This document shows, piece by piece, positions 13,823 through 32,976 of a stretch of DNA of 64,000 nt. The notes under the pieces were generated by a model. The model was given only the letters and a program-made list of their open reading frames with translations. It ran no database searches and was not told the origin of the DNA. The DNA comes from Erpobdella octoculata (taxonomy: Eukaryota > Annelida > Clitellata > Hirudinida > Erpobdellidae). Numbering within the stretch: position 1 is the stretch's first letter; each line of letters begins with the position of its first letter. The position numbers and the translations under genes were made by a program. The stretch spans positions 38,745,859-38,809,858 of the forward strand of contig OZ022243.1 of the NCBI GenBank assembly GCA_963978895.1, given 5' to 3'.

Positions 13823-16800
13823 TTATTTTTCTGTGATTACAAACAAGTACAAAAATTAAGCTATGAAATTAAATTGGAATAATAAATAAACTAATCTACG
13901 TTTTCAGATACAGTGGCAGAATTGGAGAATCTTGTGATGGGTCACAGTTTGATCAAGAATACTCCCGGAAGATCGCAACATAAATTGGAAATTGAAAGAG
14001 AAAAAGACAAAATTATTGGCCCACTTACCACTCAACAAACAGAAGGCTTGATCAACGTTGACATCGTCACAGAAAAGGTGTTGTTACCTAGTTTTATTGG
14101 GTTTGTAGCCAATGAATTAAGCGCTTGAATTGTGCCCGGTATCTGCTTGTAAAATCTGTAAATGGGTTGGTTTTTTGGGGTTAGTTAGTTAGTGTTAATT
14201 TTTATTTATTCATGTTGACTACTAGAAATAAATTAAATTATATATTTTATATTAAAGAAATTTGTAATTTTTACACAGATGCAAATAAGCAAATTAATTT
14301 ATACCATGATTTAAACATGTTTCCTTGATAAAAAATGAACTTTTAGATATTATAACTTAAGAGACAATGTTAATAGGGGTTTCTCCCGTGAAGTTAGGAT
14401 ATTCTACAAAGATATTTAAAATTCCTATAACCTTGCTGAGCATTATGAATGATAATAATATTAATAATAATAGCTAAAAGTGTATAAAAACCAGTTTAAT
14501 TAGCCTGAGAATCTTGGTATGATTCATTTTTAAAAATAAGTTTCTCTCTGAGATAAAATCGATCACAATGTGCATTATTAATCGGAGCTTTGAAGTGAGT
14601 TTCAATCTAGGTACACTTTCTTTTTTTTTTTTTTTTTTTGAAGAACTTCAAATATGAGTCTGTACTCATGTGAAGCAAAGACAACTAATCATTTGTTGCT
14701 ATAACTATCTGTATTTTGCAACTACTACCAGCACTTTCACTTGCATAATCGTTGTTAGTGTTGTTGATATGCCCTGTAGTAGAAGGAGCCTAGTGGTGAT
14801 ATTTGAATGAAAACCATTTATTATTACAAGAATGCCAGCAGACCGAGCGAGCGAGAGTTATGCTGCTGGCTTTCACAACGACACCTAAATAATTGAAATA
14901 ATAGAAAAATAATGTTTGAAAGAAATTAAAAGAATTCTCTATTATTGAAGTGCTTAGAAATTAGCATTGTTCGATATGACGGTGGGTGTACAATTCTGGA
15001 ATGGTACATTCACTTCGTGTGGAACGTGATTAAAATTACAAATACGTTATGTGACGTCAGTCAAGTACCTGTGGTAGTACTATTGACCGGTTGGCAAGAT
15101 TGAAATAACTTCGTTTTTAGGTTTTCATACCGATACAAATAATTTTTATCTATCTATATAGTATCTCTTAGAAAATATTGAACTCTCAACAAATTAAAAA
15201 TATACAAACTGTTTAGTAACCACTTTATTTTATAAAATGAACCAAAAAGATAATTTTTTTTATTTTCCTTTAAAATTCCTCAACATTTTTAATTTATTTT
15301 AACAATTTCTATTGCTTTATGGGGTGTGCATAACGTATTTGTGGCAATACGTATTTGTTGCAATGTATTGGTAGCATAGTATTGGTGATATTGCATTAGT
15401 TGGACATCGTCACAAAGATAAACGTACTACAAGACATTTTCATTGCTGTTTTAAGTTGAGTTCGTTTATGTTAAAATGTTTAAAGCCTTGTTTAGTCATG
15501 ATTACATGGTTTTAAAACAAACAAAACTTAAAAAAAAATAAATAACATTATTTGAAACACCAAACGGTTGCAAATTCTATCTACATTTGTAAAACTTGAT
15601 TAAACTATTATATTATATTTATTTATAAACCTAATAACTTAAACACATTTCTGCCTAAATCCAAATCCGCTTGTCCTAGATCCGGTAAATTCAAAACCGA
15701 ATTAAAACCGAATCCCGACACACACCAACAACGTGCGTCAGCAAATGTTTGTGTAAGCATGTATCTATGAATGAATTATTTTTTGAATGAATGTATGGGT
15801 CGCACTATGACATTTTAGCTCTTATAGGCTCTTCACTTCTAAAGCGAACTAATGAAAAACACTGTTAATAACTAATGATAATTGATTAACTGACCAATGG
15901 CTTTTCAAATTTATTAAGTAAAAATAATTTAGTAAGAATTTATATAAATGTTAATATTTTTTATCATTTTTGGTGAATTAACCATTGTAGTAAGGTATTT
16001 TTGTAATGGGCTTAGAATTCATTTTGTCTCTTTTAAACAGGTTGAACTTGTTTTGGAAAATGAGGAAGCTGATGTTGTTATCCAGGTGAGATGTGAAAGA
16101 ATAATACCTCTAGAAGATTCTAACGAACTTTTCAAAAAGTCTGGTGTCTTAGCCATAAAGACAATGGAATTTGACATGATGAGTACCCAGGCAAGACGGG
16201 AACTCTATGAAAAAGCAGTTGAAAGGCAAAACAACGCGTCGAACGGAAAATTGGAACAATCTGAAATTTTCGAACTTTACACATCGCTCATGAATCTTGT
16301 AGAAAGCGAAACTAAATCTAACGTATCCACAATGGGCGGAGGTGCCAGTTTCGCCAGTAAAGGTGCTAACATTTACGGTACAAATAAAAATTTTAGCAGC
16401 AGGAGTGTAAAATTACCAGCTAGCGACAACAACTACAGCGGCGGAGACAGATTCAGTAGCGGCAACAACTACAGCGGCGGAGACACATTCAGTAGCGGCA
16501 ACAACTACAGCGGCGGAGACAGATTCAGTAGCGGCAACAACAATTATAATTACAACAACAATAGGAACTCCGGCGTTTCATTTTCAGGTGGTAACGGTGG
16601 TTACAGATCGACAAGCGGTTACACTTACGGCAATGGTTTCGGTACAAACGGATTCGCAAACGGCTCACGTGATTTCGGTGGGTTGTCGAGTACAGTTGCC
16701 GAAAATAACAAATTAAGAAGCACAGGTTTAAATCATCACGGTAGAACAAGATCAACTGACAATTGGTTAGAAGATGAAGATGATCGCTACTATTCCCAAT

Positions 16801-16850
16801 TGCTTCAGGAGCCTAGACAACGTTTGTTCACTTCTAGAGAAGGCTTCTGA
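12048..16850 (+). CDS. Unrecognised 649-residue low-complexity protein
   Basis: Four exons join in phase: 12048-12749 (ATG), 12986-13253, 13908-14077 and 16041-16850 (TGA). Donors are GTGAAT, GTAAGA and GTGTTG; acceptors are TCCAG, TTTCAG and AAACAG. The first 234 residues are Asn/Ser/Gln-rich and look disordered. Exon 2 is basic, then acidic (VDDEEEEPEFENP and VNDDDEDYTDQ). Exons 3-4 hold the only ordered-looking part: NLVMGHSLIKNTPGRS, then LENEEADVVIQVRCERIIPL and a charged helical stretch (STQARRELYEKAVERQ). The C-terminal third has three 12-residue repeats of NNYSGGDRFSSG type and ends RLFTSREGF. I recognise no family. The long disordered flanks suggest a scaffold or filament-associated protein, but nothing proves it. 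A poly(A) signal at 17226 fits this 3' end. Confidence 0.8.
13385..13700 (+). repeat. Dispersed repeat family A, copy 1 (intron)
   Basis: It shares long matches with 24188-24512: GATAAACAAGTAAA, AAAGCTATGCTGAAA, TCAGCTTCCTAGCTAGTCAA, GATTTGCGTACAGAGAAAGC, then a CA tract and AAACAGAGATTGTAA. Here the CA tract is short (about 20 bp). Both copies have the same orientation. No coding sequence was recognised. Confidence 0.8.
13750..13818. repeat. (AT)n tracts in intron
   Basis: Two AT dinucleotide runs (about 13750-13767 and 13790-13816) separated by 22 bp, just downstream of repeat family A. Confidence 0.9.
14078..16040 (+). other. Intron 3 of the 12-kb gene, nothing coding seen
   Basis: AT-rich with a poly(T) run near 14620-14640 and a short hairpin (GCCAGCAG ... 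CTGCTGGC, about 14833-14870). No transposon ends or exon-like segments were recognised. Confidence 0.6.
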
Positions 16851-17225
16851 TTTTTATTAGTACTACAATAATACATTCTTAAATACGACCTTGTTGTGAC
16901 CTTTCAATTTAGCTTATAGAGCAATCTGCCTTTTTTTCGTTTTAGCCATATATAGCTGTCCTTTTTGAAACATGTGATAGAAATACACTCAATTTTTTAT
17001 AACATTTGCCTCATTATTTTCGTTTAATTTTTAAATCGAATTTTTAATTTATTTCTAGCCATTTTCAACGTTTGTTACAAAAGATTTCATGGTGCGTTTT
17101 ATTATTACTAGAAATACGAAATGTCCACAGCGTTGTGTATGTATTATTTTTAAGGCTTACATCTGTTGCTTGAATAATTATACTCATTTTTAAAATGAAG
17201 ACGTTAATCTTTCAAACTTGTTTTT

Positions 17226-17231
17226 AATAAA
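17226..17231 (+). terminator. Poly(A) signal of the 12-kb gene
   Basis: AATAAA lies 376 bp after the stop at 16850 and before the next start at 17411. Confidence 0.6.
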
Positions 17232-17410
17232 CTTTTGCAATATGCTTCAATTGTGTTTACTTTTTACCCACCTGCCATTTTGTTTTGCGTCGGCTGGATA
17301 TTAAAATTTAAATTTCGGTTATAAAATCGGGACAAAAAAAGATCTGACTATAGAATTGTTAGCTTTAGAACTCAATTAAATTAGCAAACGGGTTTATTGT
17401 ATCTTAAATT

Positions 17411-18194
17411 ATGTCACCCGATTGTGAAAAATGTTCCGATCTTCTAACCGGTGCTTACTTCGTATGTCAAATAATACTTTTTTTATGCGATAGTTTCATT
17501 TGAATAAATTAGATAAATAAAATCGAATCGCTTTATTAATTGTTTCTTATGTTAACAGAAGCTAGCTACAATGGAATATGTCTTCAGTTTATTTTTTCTT
17601 GAATTTTCAAAATTTTTCTACTTTTCTGGGATATTTCCGTGGCAAACCCACCAAGGTGTTCTCATCGAGTATTGGTACATCGATTTCATCGGAGTTTTTG
17701 CCTTAGGCCTATTCATGGGGTTAGATTTATTAATATTTTTTGTATTTAAATAAAAGATTTATATCTTATTTATTAATTTGAATTTTTTAGCTTGAATTTT
17801 GAAAAATTGCTATTCGTTTTGTTTTTAAAGGCATGTTAACTCTCTAAAGATGGGCATCATCAAGTCTTTGTTGTTCACTATTGGTCTGATATCGACCAAT
17901 ATTTTTTTGAACAATAAAGATCCCGAAGATTTTAAAATTCAAGAACATCTCGAAAAAGCTTGCTATGTCTTTTTTATAGCAATAATGAAAGCCGTTACCC
18001 TTAATAGTTTTATCGGAAAATGGAAATTCCATCTGGCTAACATAAGATGTGTGGAATGCAAAACTGGAGATAAAGATCCATGTCGTAATAATACCAATAG
18101 CAATTTCCGTTTTATAAACAACCGCCATCAGGAGAACTGTACCCGGTGTCCCAATAATTTGGTTGGGGGTGGAGATTGCATTGAAAGGAAATAA
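17411..18194 (+). CDS. Small membrane protein with Cys-rich tail, unrecognised (191 aa)
   Basis: Three exons join in phase: 17411-17461 (ATG, donor GTATGT), 17559-17719 (acceptor TTAACAG, donor GTTAGA) and 17831-18194 (acceptor TTAAAG, stop TAA). Introns are 97 and 111 bp. The product starts MSPDCEKCSDLLTGAYF, then has a strongly hydrophobic stretch around EYVFSLFFLEFSKFFYFSG, a second around DFIGVFALGLFMG, a third around SLLFTIGLISTNIFL, and a probable fourth at CYVFFIAIMKAV. The tail has eight or more Cys/charged residues (RCVECKTGDKDPC, then CTRCP). It reads like a three- or four-pass membrane protein with a Cys-rich end outside the membrane. No family is recognised. The last acceptor has a weak pyrimidine tract, so the join of exons 2 and 3 is the least certain part. 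Confidence 0.6.
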
Positions 18195-18277
18195 AATTGG
18201 AACATTGCATAAATGTAACCTATTTTATTGTTGCTAGAAATTCTTTTTTGAATGATTTTGAGATTTTTGCAGATGTT

Positions 18278-18283
18278 AATAAA
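18278..18283 (+). terminator. Poly(A) signal of the small membrane protein gene
   Basis: AATAAA lies 84 bp after the stop at 18194. Confidence 0.6.
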
Positions 18284-18357
18284 ACAAAAAATTAATTTTG
18301 TATTTTACATTATTTATAACGTTTATTTTGACTTAAATACGTCTTTGTTAGACGCTT

Positions 18358-18915
18358 TTAAGGGATTTCGAAAATATTCTGATATTTAAGTTTTGTAACT
18401 GGTAGCACACTTTCATCAATCACCTCATCTGGAACAAGCAAACTGTCAACTTTAAAAACCGAGGTTAAAGCCATAATATATAATGCCATGTCATTATGCA
18501 TATTCTTCTGCAAACAATCTTAATCACTCCAGAAATTGGATCTTTTGGTCATCTTTTTGATTGTAAAAGCTGATCGGACAGAGACTTGACAAAAAATTTT
18601 CCTTAACACCTTAGATAACTATTTTAGATGTTCATAAAAAATAACAGCTCATTCATGTTATTCGGTTTTAATTTAATACAACTTAGGTGCTTTTGGCCTA
18701 TCAGAGTTGAATTTCTTCAAATCAGTTTTTCTACTATCTTGACCTATATAGTTCTTGAACACCTCTTGATAATCAAATAAAAACAAATAAAAATGTTTAA
18801 TACTGAAAATTGTCTTCAAATGATTAATTTGATTTTTTATAATTTTATTTGTGATGGCAGAACATTCCGGATCTTTCCTGTTTTTCTGAAGGACATCCGA
18901 TACGGTGACAGCATC
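18358..18915 (-). CDS. Possible 3' exons of an unrecognised minus-strand gene
   Basis: On the minus strand, 18915-18763 reads openly as DAVTVSDVLQKNRKDPECSA and continues to LFDYQE before a GTGTTC donor. After a 255-bp gap, 18507-18358 follows the strong acceptor TTGTTTGCAG and reads KNMHNDMALYIMALTSVFKV, then VDSLLVPDEVIDESVLPV and on to FEIP and a stop. The join is in phase, and stop codons bound the intron. The 5' part was not resolved; a further candidate exon with a GTATGT donor lies near 19490-19540. It could be a real gene converging on the one at 17411-18194, or a decayed copy. No family is recognised. Confidence 0.4.
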
Positions 18916-19104
18916 TTTTGTTTTTGATTATTAGTGCATTTTTTCAGGTTGTATATCAAGCCGGAACTGGCGATCTTTATGCGTTTTCTATGCTAAAATA
19001 GTATTAGCAAATATGCAATGCTGCAAGATAGTTTTTAAGCTGCAATGAGTCTACAGAGGTCCTTTAAAGAAAACGGAAATAATCTGACCTAGAGAAAATA
19101 ATTA

Positions 19105-19260
19105 CTAAAAGGCAATGAGTCTAGCGGTAAGGCGCTGAAAGTCGGCAGTTCGAATACCACCAAAGTCAGCAGCACCCGTAGTGATTTAGGTAGGTGCCTG
19201 AAAAAACGACTGCCACTGGTTAAAATTGATGGACCCACAAATGATAGATAACAACGATTT
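19105..19260 (+). mobile_element. tRNA-derived SINE-like element
   Basis: An A-box-like segment, GAGTCTAGCGGTAAGGCG (19117-19134), is followed 14 bp later by a B-box-like GTTCGAATACC (19148-19158). That spacing is too short for a cloverleaf, so this is a degraded tRNA-derived promoter head, with a short AT-richer body after it. Confidence 0.5.
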
Positions 19261-20223
19261 GACTGTTTGAAGAAAAATAAAGATTTAAAAAATCAATTGC
19301 TCCATGAAAATGAATTGTTGAATGTAGAGAATGGCTTATAAAATGTGTTTGCAAAAATAAAGCATATCAACTCACTAGATTCATTTTTACACACTTTTAC
19401 TTAACTTGACTTCTCTGTCGTCAAATTTTGCAATCGATTTTAAGCTAACTTCCCGATGAGACTTCAAAATTTAAACATACCTTTGAACTGATTAACAAAG
19501 CATTCAATCAAATTTTCGCATCGATTGGACAAAATTTAATTAAACAAATATTTGTAATATTTTCGTCAAACTATTTATTGTCTATGCTAATATGTTTGTT
19601 GTTTATGTAGTAAAAATATAAAAGTGTGTTTTTAAAATAACTTTGTTTTTGCTTCACTTGTTGATCTAAAAATATAAAAAACCTTAAATTTTCAGCTAAA
19701 CGTATCTATCTAATGATCTATCTTAGATTCTAATCTTATTTAAATACTTGTAAAGTGATCGTTTTCTATCTGTAAGAACTTTTTTTCTTCTCTTATAAAT
19801 TTTATTTCATAAACTACTTTTCTGCAAGATCTTACGACACATCTATATCATAATTTCGTAACTGAACGCTTTTGAGTTTTAATAAAAATCACTGTCAACA
19901 TTTTTTTGATTGATTAACTTGTTTATTAGTGATTGCATAGTTTAATATAAATTAAAGAATAATATGATTAGTCTTTTATTTTTATTTTTAAATTTTAGTA
20001 ACTTGATTAGTTTTAATTAAGTGCTAAAAACTTCAACTACGATGACGATGCTAATCATCTATCAACAAATTATATGAAAACAACATACCCGCCGAAACGC
20101 AAGCCACATTATAGAACACCGGTGGCAAGTCATAATAGTAGAAGTCAAATTTTAATTAATCAAACATGAATTTTATATAACTATTTAAGACCTAAAATTA
20201 ACTATCACTTTGGAAAGAAGTTG

Positions 20224-21846
20224 ATGGATTCCCAATATGATGGAGTTTCACCAAGGAGCGGCCGTTGGGAAAAAAGCACTAATCAACAACCAAAGAAAAA
20301 ACCCAGCGACTTCATGAAGAAATACCGCAAATATTTTAGCAACAATTCATGGAATACCTTTCACAAAGATCTCAAACCTCACTTTCAGTTGATCCAGAAG
20401 CAGTTAAATGAAGTTCCGTTACGACAGGACCGTGTTTGTGTTGAGCCCCCCAAGCCGAAATATCAAAAATGGGAGTTGAAATTACAGCCGGTTGCCTATG
20501 ACGAGGTCAAATTAGCTGAAAATACAAATTTAAAAAACCAAGTTAAAGAAGAGTATCCGAATAGAAGCCTGACCAGAAATTTAATTTCAGAAAAATCTCT
20601 GGTCAACATTCTTGAAAGAATGAAAAAAAAATTGTCTTGCCAAGTGCTTACAAAAAAATTTCCTAATCGTTCTAAATCTCTTGCCAAACAAGAAGTTAAA
20701 GAAAATATAAGCCTGAGATACAGTAATAAAGAAATAACTTCATTAGATCGTGGGCACGATTCTTTTTTCAAAACACACACACATTTTTTTTGCTTGAACA
20801 TGTGGAAATATTTTCATAAAGATTTGATACCATATTTTCAAGAGTTAAAACGAGAGTGTTTGCTAGGCAGGATTAAAACTGATAAAATCTACAGAAAGGA
20901 GAAAATCAGAGGCATTTTAAAAAAGCCAGTTTGTCATAGCTACTTGACATTTTTTAAAGACACATATCAAAATTATAAAAATTCTATGAGCGCTAACAAT
21001 TGGCAAATGAACAATGACCACTTCTCACCGGCCGATTATCTACCAAGGATGGAACCTGACAGGTTTAACATTTGTTTGACACCACCGTCACAACAAATTG
21101 ATGAATATTCTTCGGAACCGAAAATTAACATAAATTTAGACAAAGAACAGAACAGAAGAACTTTGAAGAATTTTGCTGTTCGTTTCCAGAAACATCGTGA
21201 AGAAAAACAACCTCAACTACCAGATCAACTGCGTTACACTCCTTCTCCTTCCCCCAAACTTCACGATAATTTAATACGACAAATTCTGAGCTGTCAGAGT
21301 CCCGCTTGTGATCCACGGAATCAGACAAACGCAGATTTCGCCCTGCCGTCACAAGTTAAAGAGATGAAAAGAAAAATAACCCAGAAGAGCGAGCTGCAAG
21401 ATGGCCGTAAAACAATATTTGAAAAAATAACAAGGAACGTAAGAATGCAAAAAAATAATTCCAATCACGGCCGTCTTGATTTCTGTAAAAAGGTTCACAA
21501 AAATAATTCTTTTTCATTTTCGACTCAAGAAGATGAAAGATCTAATTTTACAAAGAGTAATTGGCTAGGCTGCCCAAATAATGACTGGGAAAGATCTGTC
21601 AACGAAACGCACCAGTTTGACGCCGAAGCTTCTAAATGTCTTTCTTTAGTTAAAGTGTTGAGTACGGAAAACGAAAAACCTTTTCAAATAAGTAACAGAC
21701 ATAAAGAAGAATTTCATCCATTAAATATTGAAGCTATTGAAAAAATTGTAAGGAAAGAAAGAGCAGAAAAATCTAAAGCTAAGTATAACAGATTGTTCAA
21801 GTCAATTTTCGCCAGAAAGTCTGGAAGTAACATTATAAAATTTTGA
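20224..21846 (+). CDS. Basic single-exon protein with repeated W-x2-FHKDL motif (540 aa)
   Basis: An uninterrupted frame starts at the first ATG (20224) after an in-frame TGA at 20167 and ends in TGA at 21846. The protein is Lys/Asn/Arg-rich. Two similar segments stand out: SWNTFHKDLKPHFQLIQKQL near residues 42-61 and MWKYFHKDLIPYFQELKRE near residues 193-211. A weaker third echo is YLTFFKDTYQNY near residue 239. Proline-rich stretches (YTPSPSPKLHD) lie in the middle and a basic helix (ERAEKSKAKYNRLFKSIFA) near the end. A 50-codon open stretch precedes the in-frame TGA. No known family is recognised. The length and stop-free frame in AT-rich DNA argue that it is coding; whether it is a retrogene or lost its introns cannot be told here. 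Confidence 0.7.
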   Translation: MDSQYDGVSPRSGRWEKSTNQQPKKKPSDFMKKYRKYFSNNSWNTFHKDLKPHFQLIQKQLNEVPLRQDRVCVEPPKPKYQKWELKLQPVAYDEVKLAENTNLKNQVKEEYPNRSLTRNLISEKSLVNILERMKKKLSCQVLTKKFPNRSKSLAKQEVKENISLRYSNKEITSLDRGHDSFFKTHTHFFCLNMWKYFHKDLIPYFQELKRECLLGRIKTDKIYRKEKIRGILKKPVCHSYLTFFKDTYQNYKNSMSANNWQMNNDHFSPADYLPRMEPDRFNICLTPPSQQIDEYSSEPKININLDKEQNRRTLKNFAVRFQKHREEKQPQLPDQLRYTPSPSPKLHDNLIRQILSCQSPACDPRNQTNADFALPSQVKEMKRKITQKSELQDGRKTIFEKITRNVRMQKNNSNHGRLDFCKKVHKNNSFSFSTQEDERSNFTKSNWLGCPNNDWERSVNETHQFDAEASKCLSLVKVLSTENEKPFQISNRHKEEFHPLNIEAIEKIVRKERAEKSKAKYNRLFKSIFARKSGSNIIKF

Positions 21847-21957
21847 GTTGTTGTAATTTATTTGTTAATGAAACAAAATTCAACAAATTGGTTGTCTTAC
21901 TTCTGTGCTCTTCATAATTAATTAATAATTAGAAAAACACCGACTTCAATGAAATTG

Positions 21958-21963
21958 AATAAA
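21958..21963 (+). terminator. Poly(A) signal of the single-exon gene
   Basis: AATAAA lies 112 bp after the stop at 21846. From here to 23140 the DNA is AT-rich with no gene seen. Confidence 0.55.
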
Positions 21964-23140
21964 ATCAGTAAAAAGTGTGTAACATCTTGCTTGACATAGT
22001 GAAGTTCAGACCAAACATCGGATATGTCATTTACGATGAATTCATAAATCTCAGAAAACGAAATGATACAAATAGAATTTTAAAAATAGAAAACGTACTA
22101 AAAAAACGTGAAAGCATTATCGACCCATTACAAAGATAGGCCTATTCTCTCTTGTGCAACCTCCTCACTTGCTTTTATTTCTATATGTGCCACGGATACA
22201 ATTTTTATTAAAAATAAACTTTTCTGTCTCAGTAAGAATAAAAGAAACGACAAAAACTCTACACTTCCCACCAAATGACGAACAAATATTAAAACGAAGC
22301 TGCAAGTTTGAAGTCACGCAAAATTAACTTATTAATTATACGGCAGATTTGAAGTAAACTCCAACTATGCAGCAATTTGCATTTCATAAGGGGTAATTGA
22401 ACACAAAAATGGATGAAAAAATAACAGGGTCACAACTTAAAGAATATCCCCATATCTAGGGAAATTATAGCCTTCGGCTGCAAAGTGATGCTGAGTAAGA
22501 CAATGTTATACAGTGGTAGTGGCTAAAAATACCTTAACCCATTAACGGTTACGGTTACGAAAACGCAACGTCAACTTTAGCATTTCCTTATGGTAGTGAC
22601 CATTAATGGGTTAAAAGAATTAATATTATTTTATTTTATCATTGATTTTAGTTGCGTTTCTATTGTTATTTAAATTATAATTTAATAGCGTTTAATTGAA
22701 TTAAAGAAACATTTTATAAAAGAATGCCAAATAAAATAAATTAATAGAACCAATACTCGCGAAATTGGCACTGGTGCCACAGCAGATAGGTCAACAATTA
22801 ATAAAATTTTAAGCATGTGTGAGAATAAATAAGAATGATATAACGTTTTGAAAAATCGTCATTCAATGAGTTTTGAAATCCTTAAGTTATCTTGCTGTCT
22901 CAATAATCTTCAATTTTCTTTATTTTTAATAGACTTCTTTAAACAAATAATTTTACATTGAACAAAGGAGCAGACCTCTTCAATTTTAAAAGTTTTGTAA
23001 AACTGGTTTATCTCTTGTTAACTTCTGAGTAGTTTTAAAGAAAGAAGACCTTTCTTCAGTGTTTGCAATACAATAGAAAGCTTTTATAAATAAAATTTTA
23101 TTTATTTTATTTAATTATAACTTTTATTCATTTTTTTGCT

Positions 23141-31373
<8,233 letters not shown>

Positions 31374-32976
31374 TTCCGGTTTTCCTCTCTTGAATAATCT
31401 TATGAGTTTAAGTTTAAGTGACTTTTTCCAGTTTGAAGGCAAGTACTTAACTATGTCTTGAGAACTATAAAATACAACAATAGAGAATTTATGTGTATAT
31501 ATATCTATCCATTGATGTTTTCTCTTGAATTTTTTTCCACTGACAAATCCTTTTCCAACGTGAATTTAAAAAGTTAATCACAAATGAGTCTAAATGTCGT
31601 AATTGGTGGCGATTTTATTACCTGTTGACAAAACAGACAAAAAATTACTTAAAAAATCATAAAAATCAATTTTTTATTTTTTCAATAAAAATGTGAACAG
31701 ATGAGTTTACCTAAAATAGAAAGTCGAATATAATATATTATTTCTAGCATTAACTTTCGACTTTCTTTTAAAGACTTAAGAGAATATCTTACTTATATTA
31801 ATGGCGCTAATTTGATTTAGTAAAACATAACAACATAGATGAGACCTCCTATGTACCACCTATAATACCTACTCTGACACGACGGGGTGAATGAATAGCA
31901 ACAGCAGTAACACAAGCACCATCCAAACTGACTCACCCTCCTCTCTCTCTCTCTTTCTTCTACTATCTTTCCCGTTTGGCTGCTTGACACGTTTCTCTGT
32001 ATATTTTATAAATTCTATTTTACATAGAATTCCATTATTACAAACCCTTTTTTAAACCACTCTTTACCGTTTCATTCAAATCTCTTAAAAACTTACTATA
32101 TCCATAGGAAACCCGATTACCTCATGACTCTGATACCTTTTCACTTCATTTATCTTAAGCGGACACACACACACACAAACCGTAATTTTCGTCACAGAAC
32201 AGACAGATGCATCTCACTGTGAAGCGACGCTGCCAGACACCATTATTGATTTCCAAGCCGTTGCTTTTGCACCGCTGTATCCTTTTATGGAGAGATTTTG
32301 AGCTCGTACGTACGTTTAGTGTTTCCTACTACAGATAAATACTGACAGAACTTCACAGTTTCGAGGGCTTACATAAGAGAGTTTGTTCATCTTGAAAACG
32401 GGAAATAATATACCTACATAGAATATTTATGCTCGCTCCAGCCTCATACTTGAGAGGTTCGCGAGGAATCCGTCCTGTCATTACAAGTGGAGAAAAGAGG
32501 CCGCAGTCACATAACTATATTTACAAAAACTGCACATATTCATATTGACAATATGATATAAACTCAAATATACGAAAATGACATGTATGCTACACCAACG
32601 TTAAAGCATCCCTAATCTTTCATTCATGCAAGTAAAAACATCATTTATGTAAGAAAATCAAAAAAAGTGATCCATATATACCTATATATTTATTAACACA
32701 ATTATAGCAGAAAATCATAATGGATAAATGAGTTCACGTCATCTTCATTGTTATGTACCAATACAATCCTATTTCTAGCATACATGTACAATGAACACAC
32801 ATTCATACACATATAATTTCGACGACTATTTGTGGTGAAATGCCACAAACAAAGTAAGCAATGAAAACAAGTCAAACGACAGAATGTTGAAATCTATTTT
32901 CTCTCCGGAAAACATTATTAAAATCAGAATCCATTTTTTTCATCAATTTTTAAGAAGTCAAATAATCATTCATCCA
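31374..32976. other. Rab3 upstream region and COPB2 3' flank
   Basis: No coding exon was seen. It should contain the Rab3 5' UTR and promoter and the COPB2 3' UTR (both genes on the minus strand). A short CT run lies at 31937-31955. A minus-strand AATAAA (32694-32689) lies 283 bp past the COPB2 stop and is the best poly(A) candidate. Confidence 0.5.

Noticed and set aside
31374..31442. N-terminal extension of Rab3
   Set aside because: No ATG; it starts from a Leu codon, and the ATG at 31373 fits the family.
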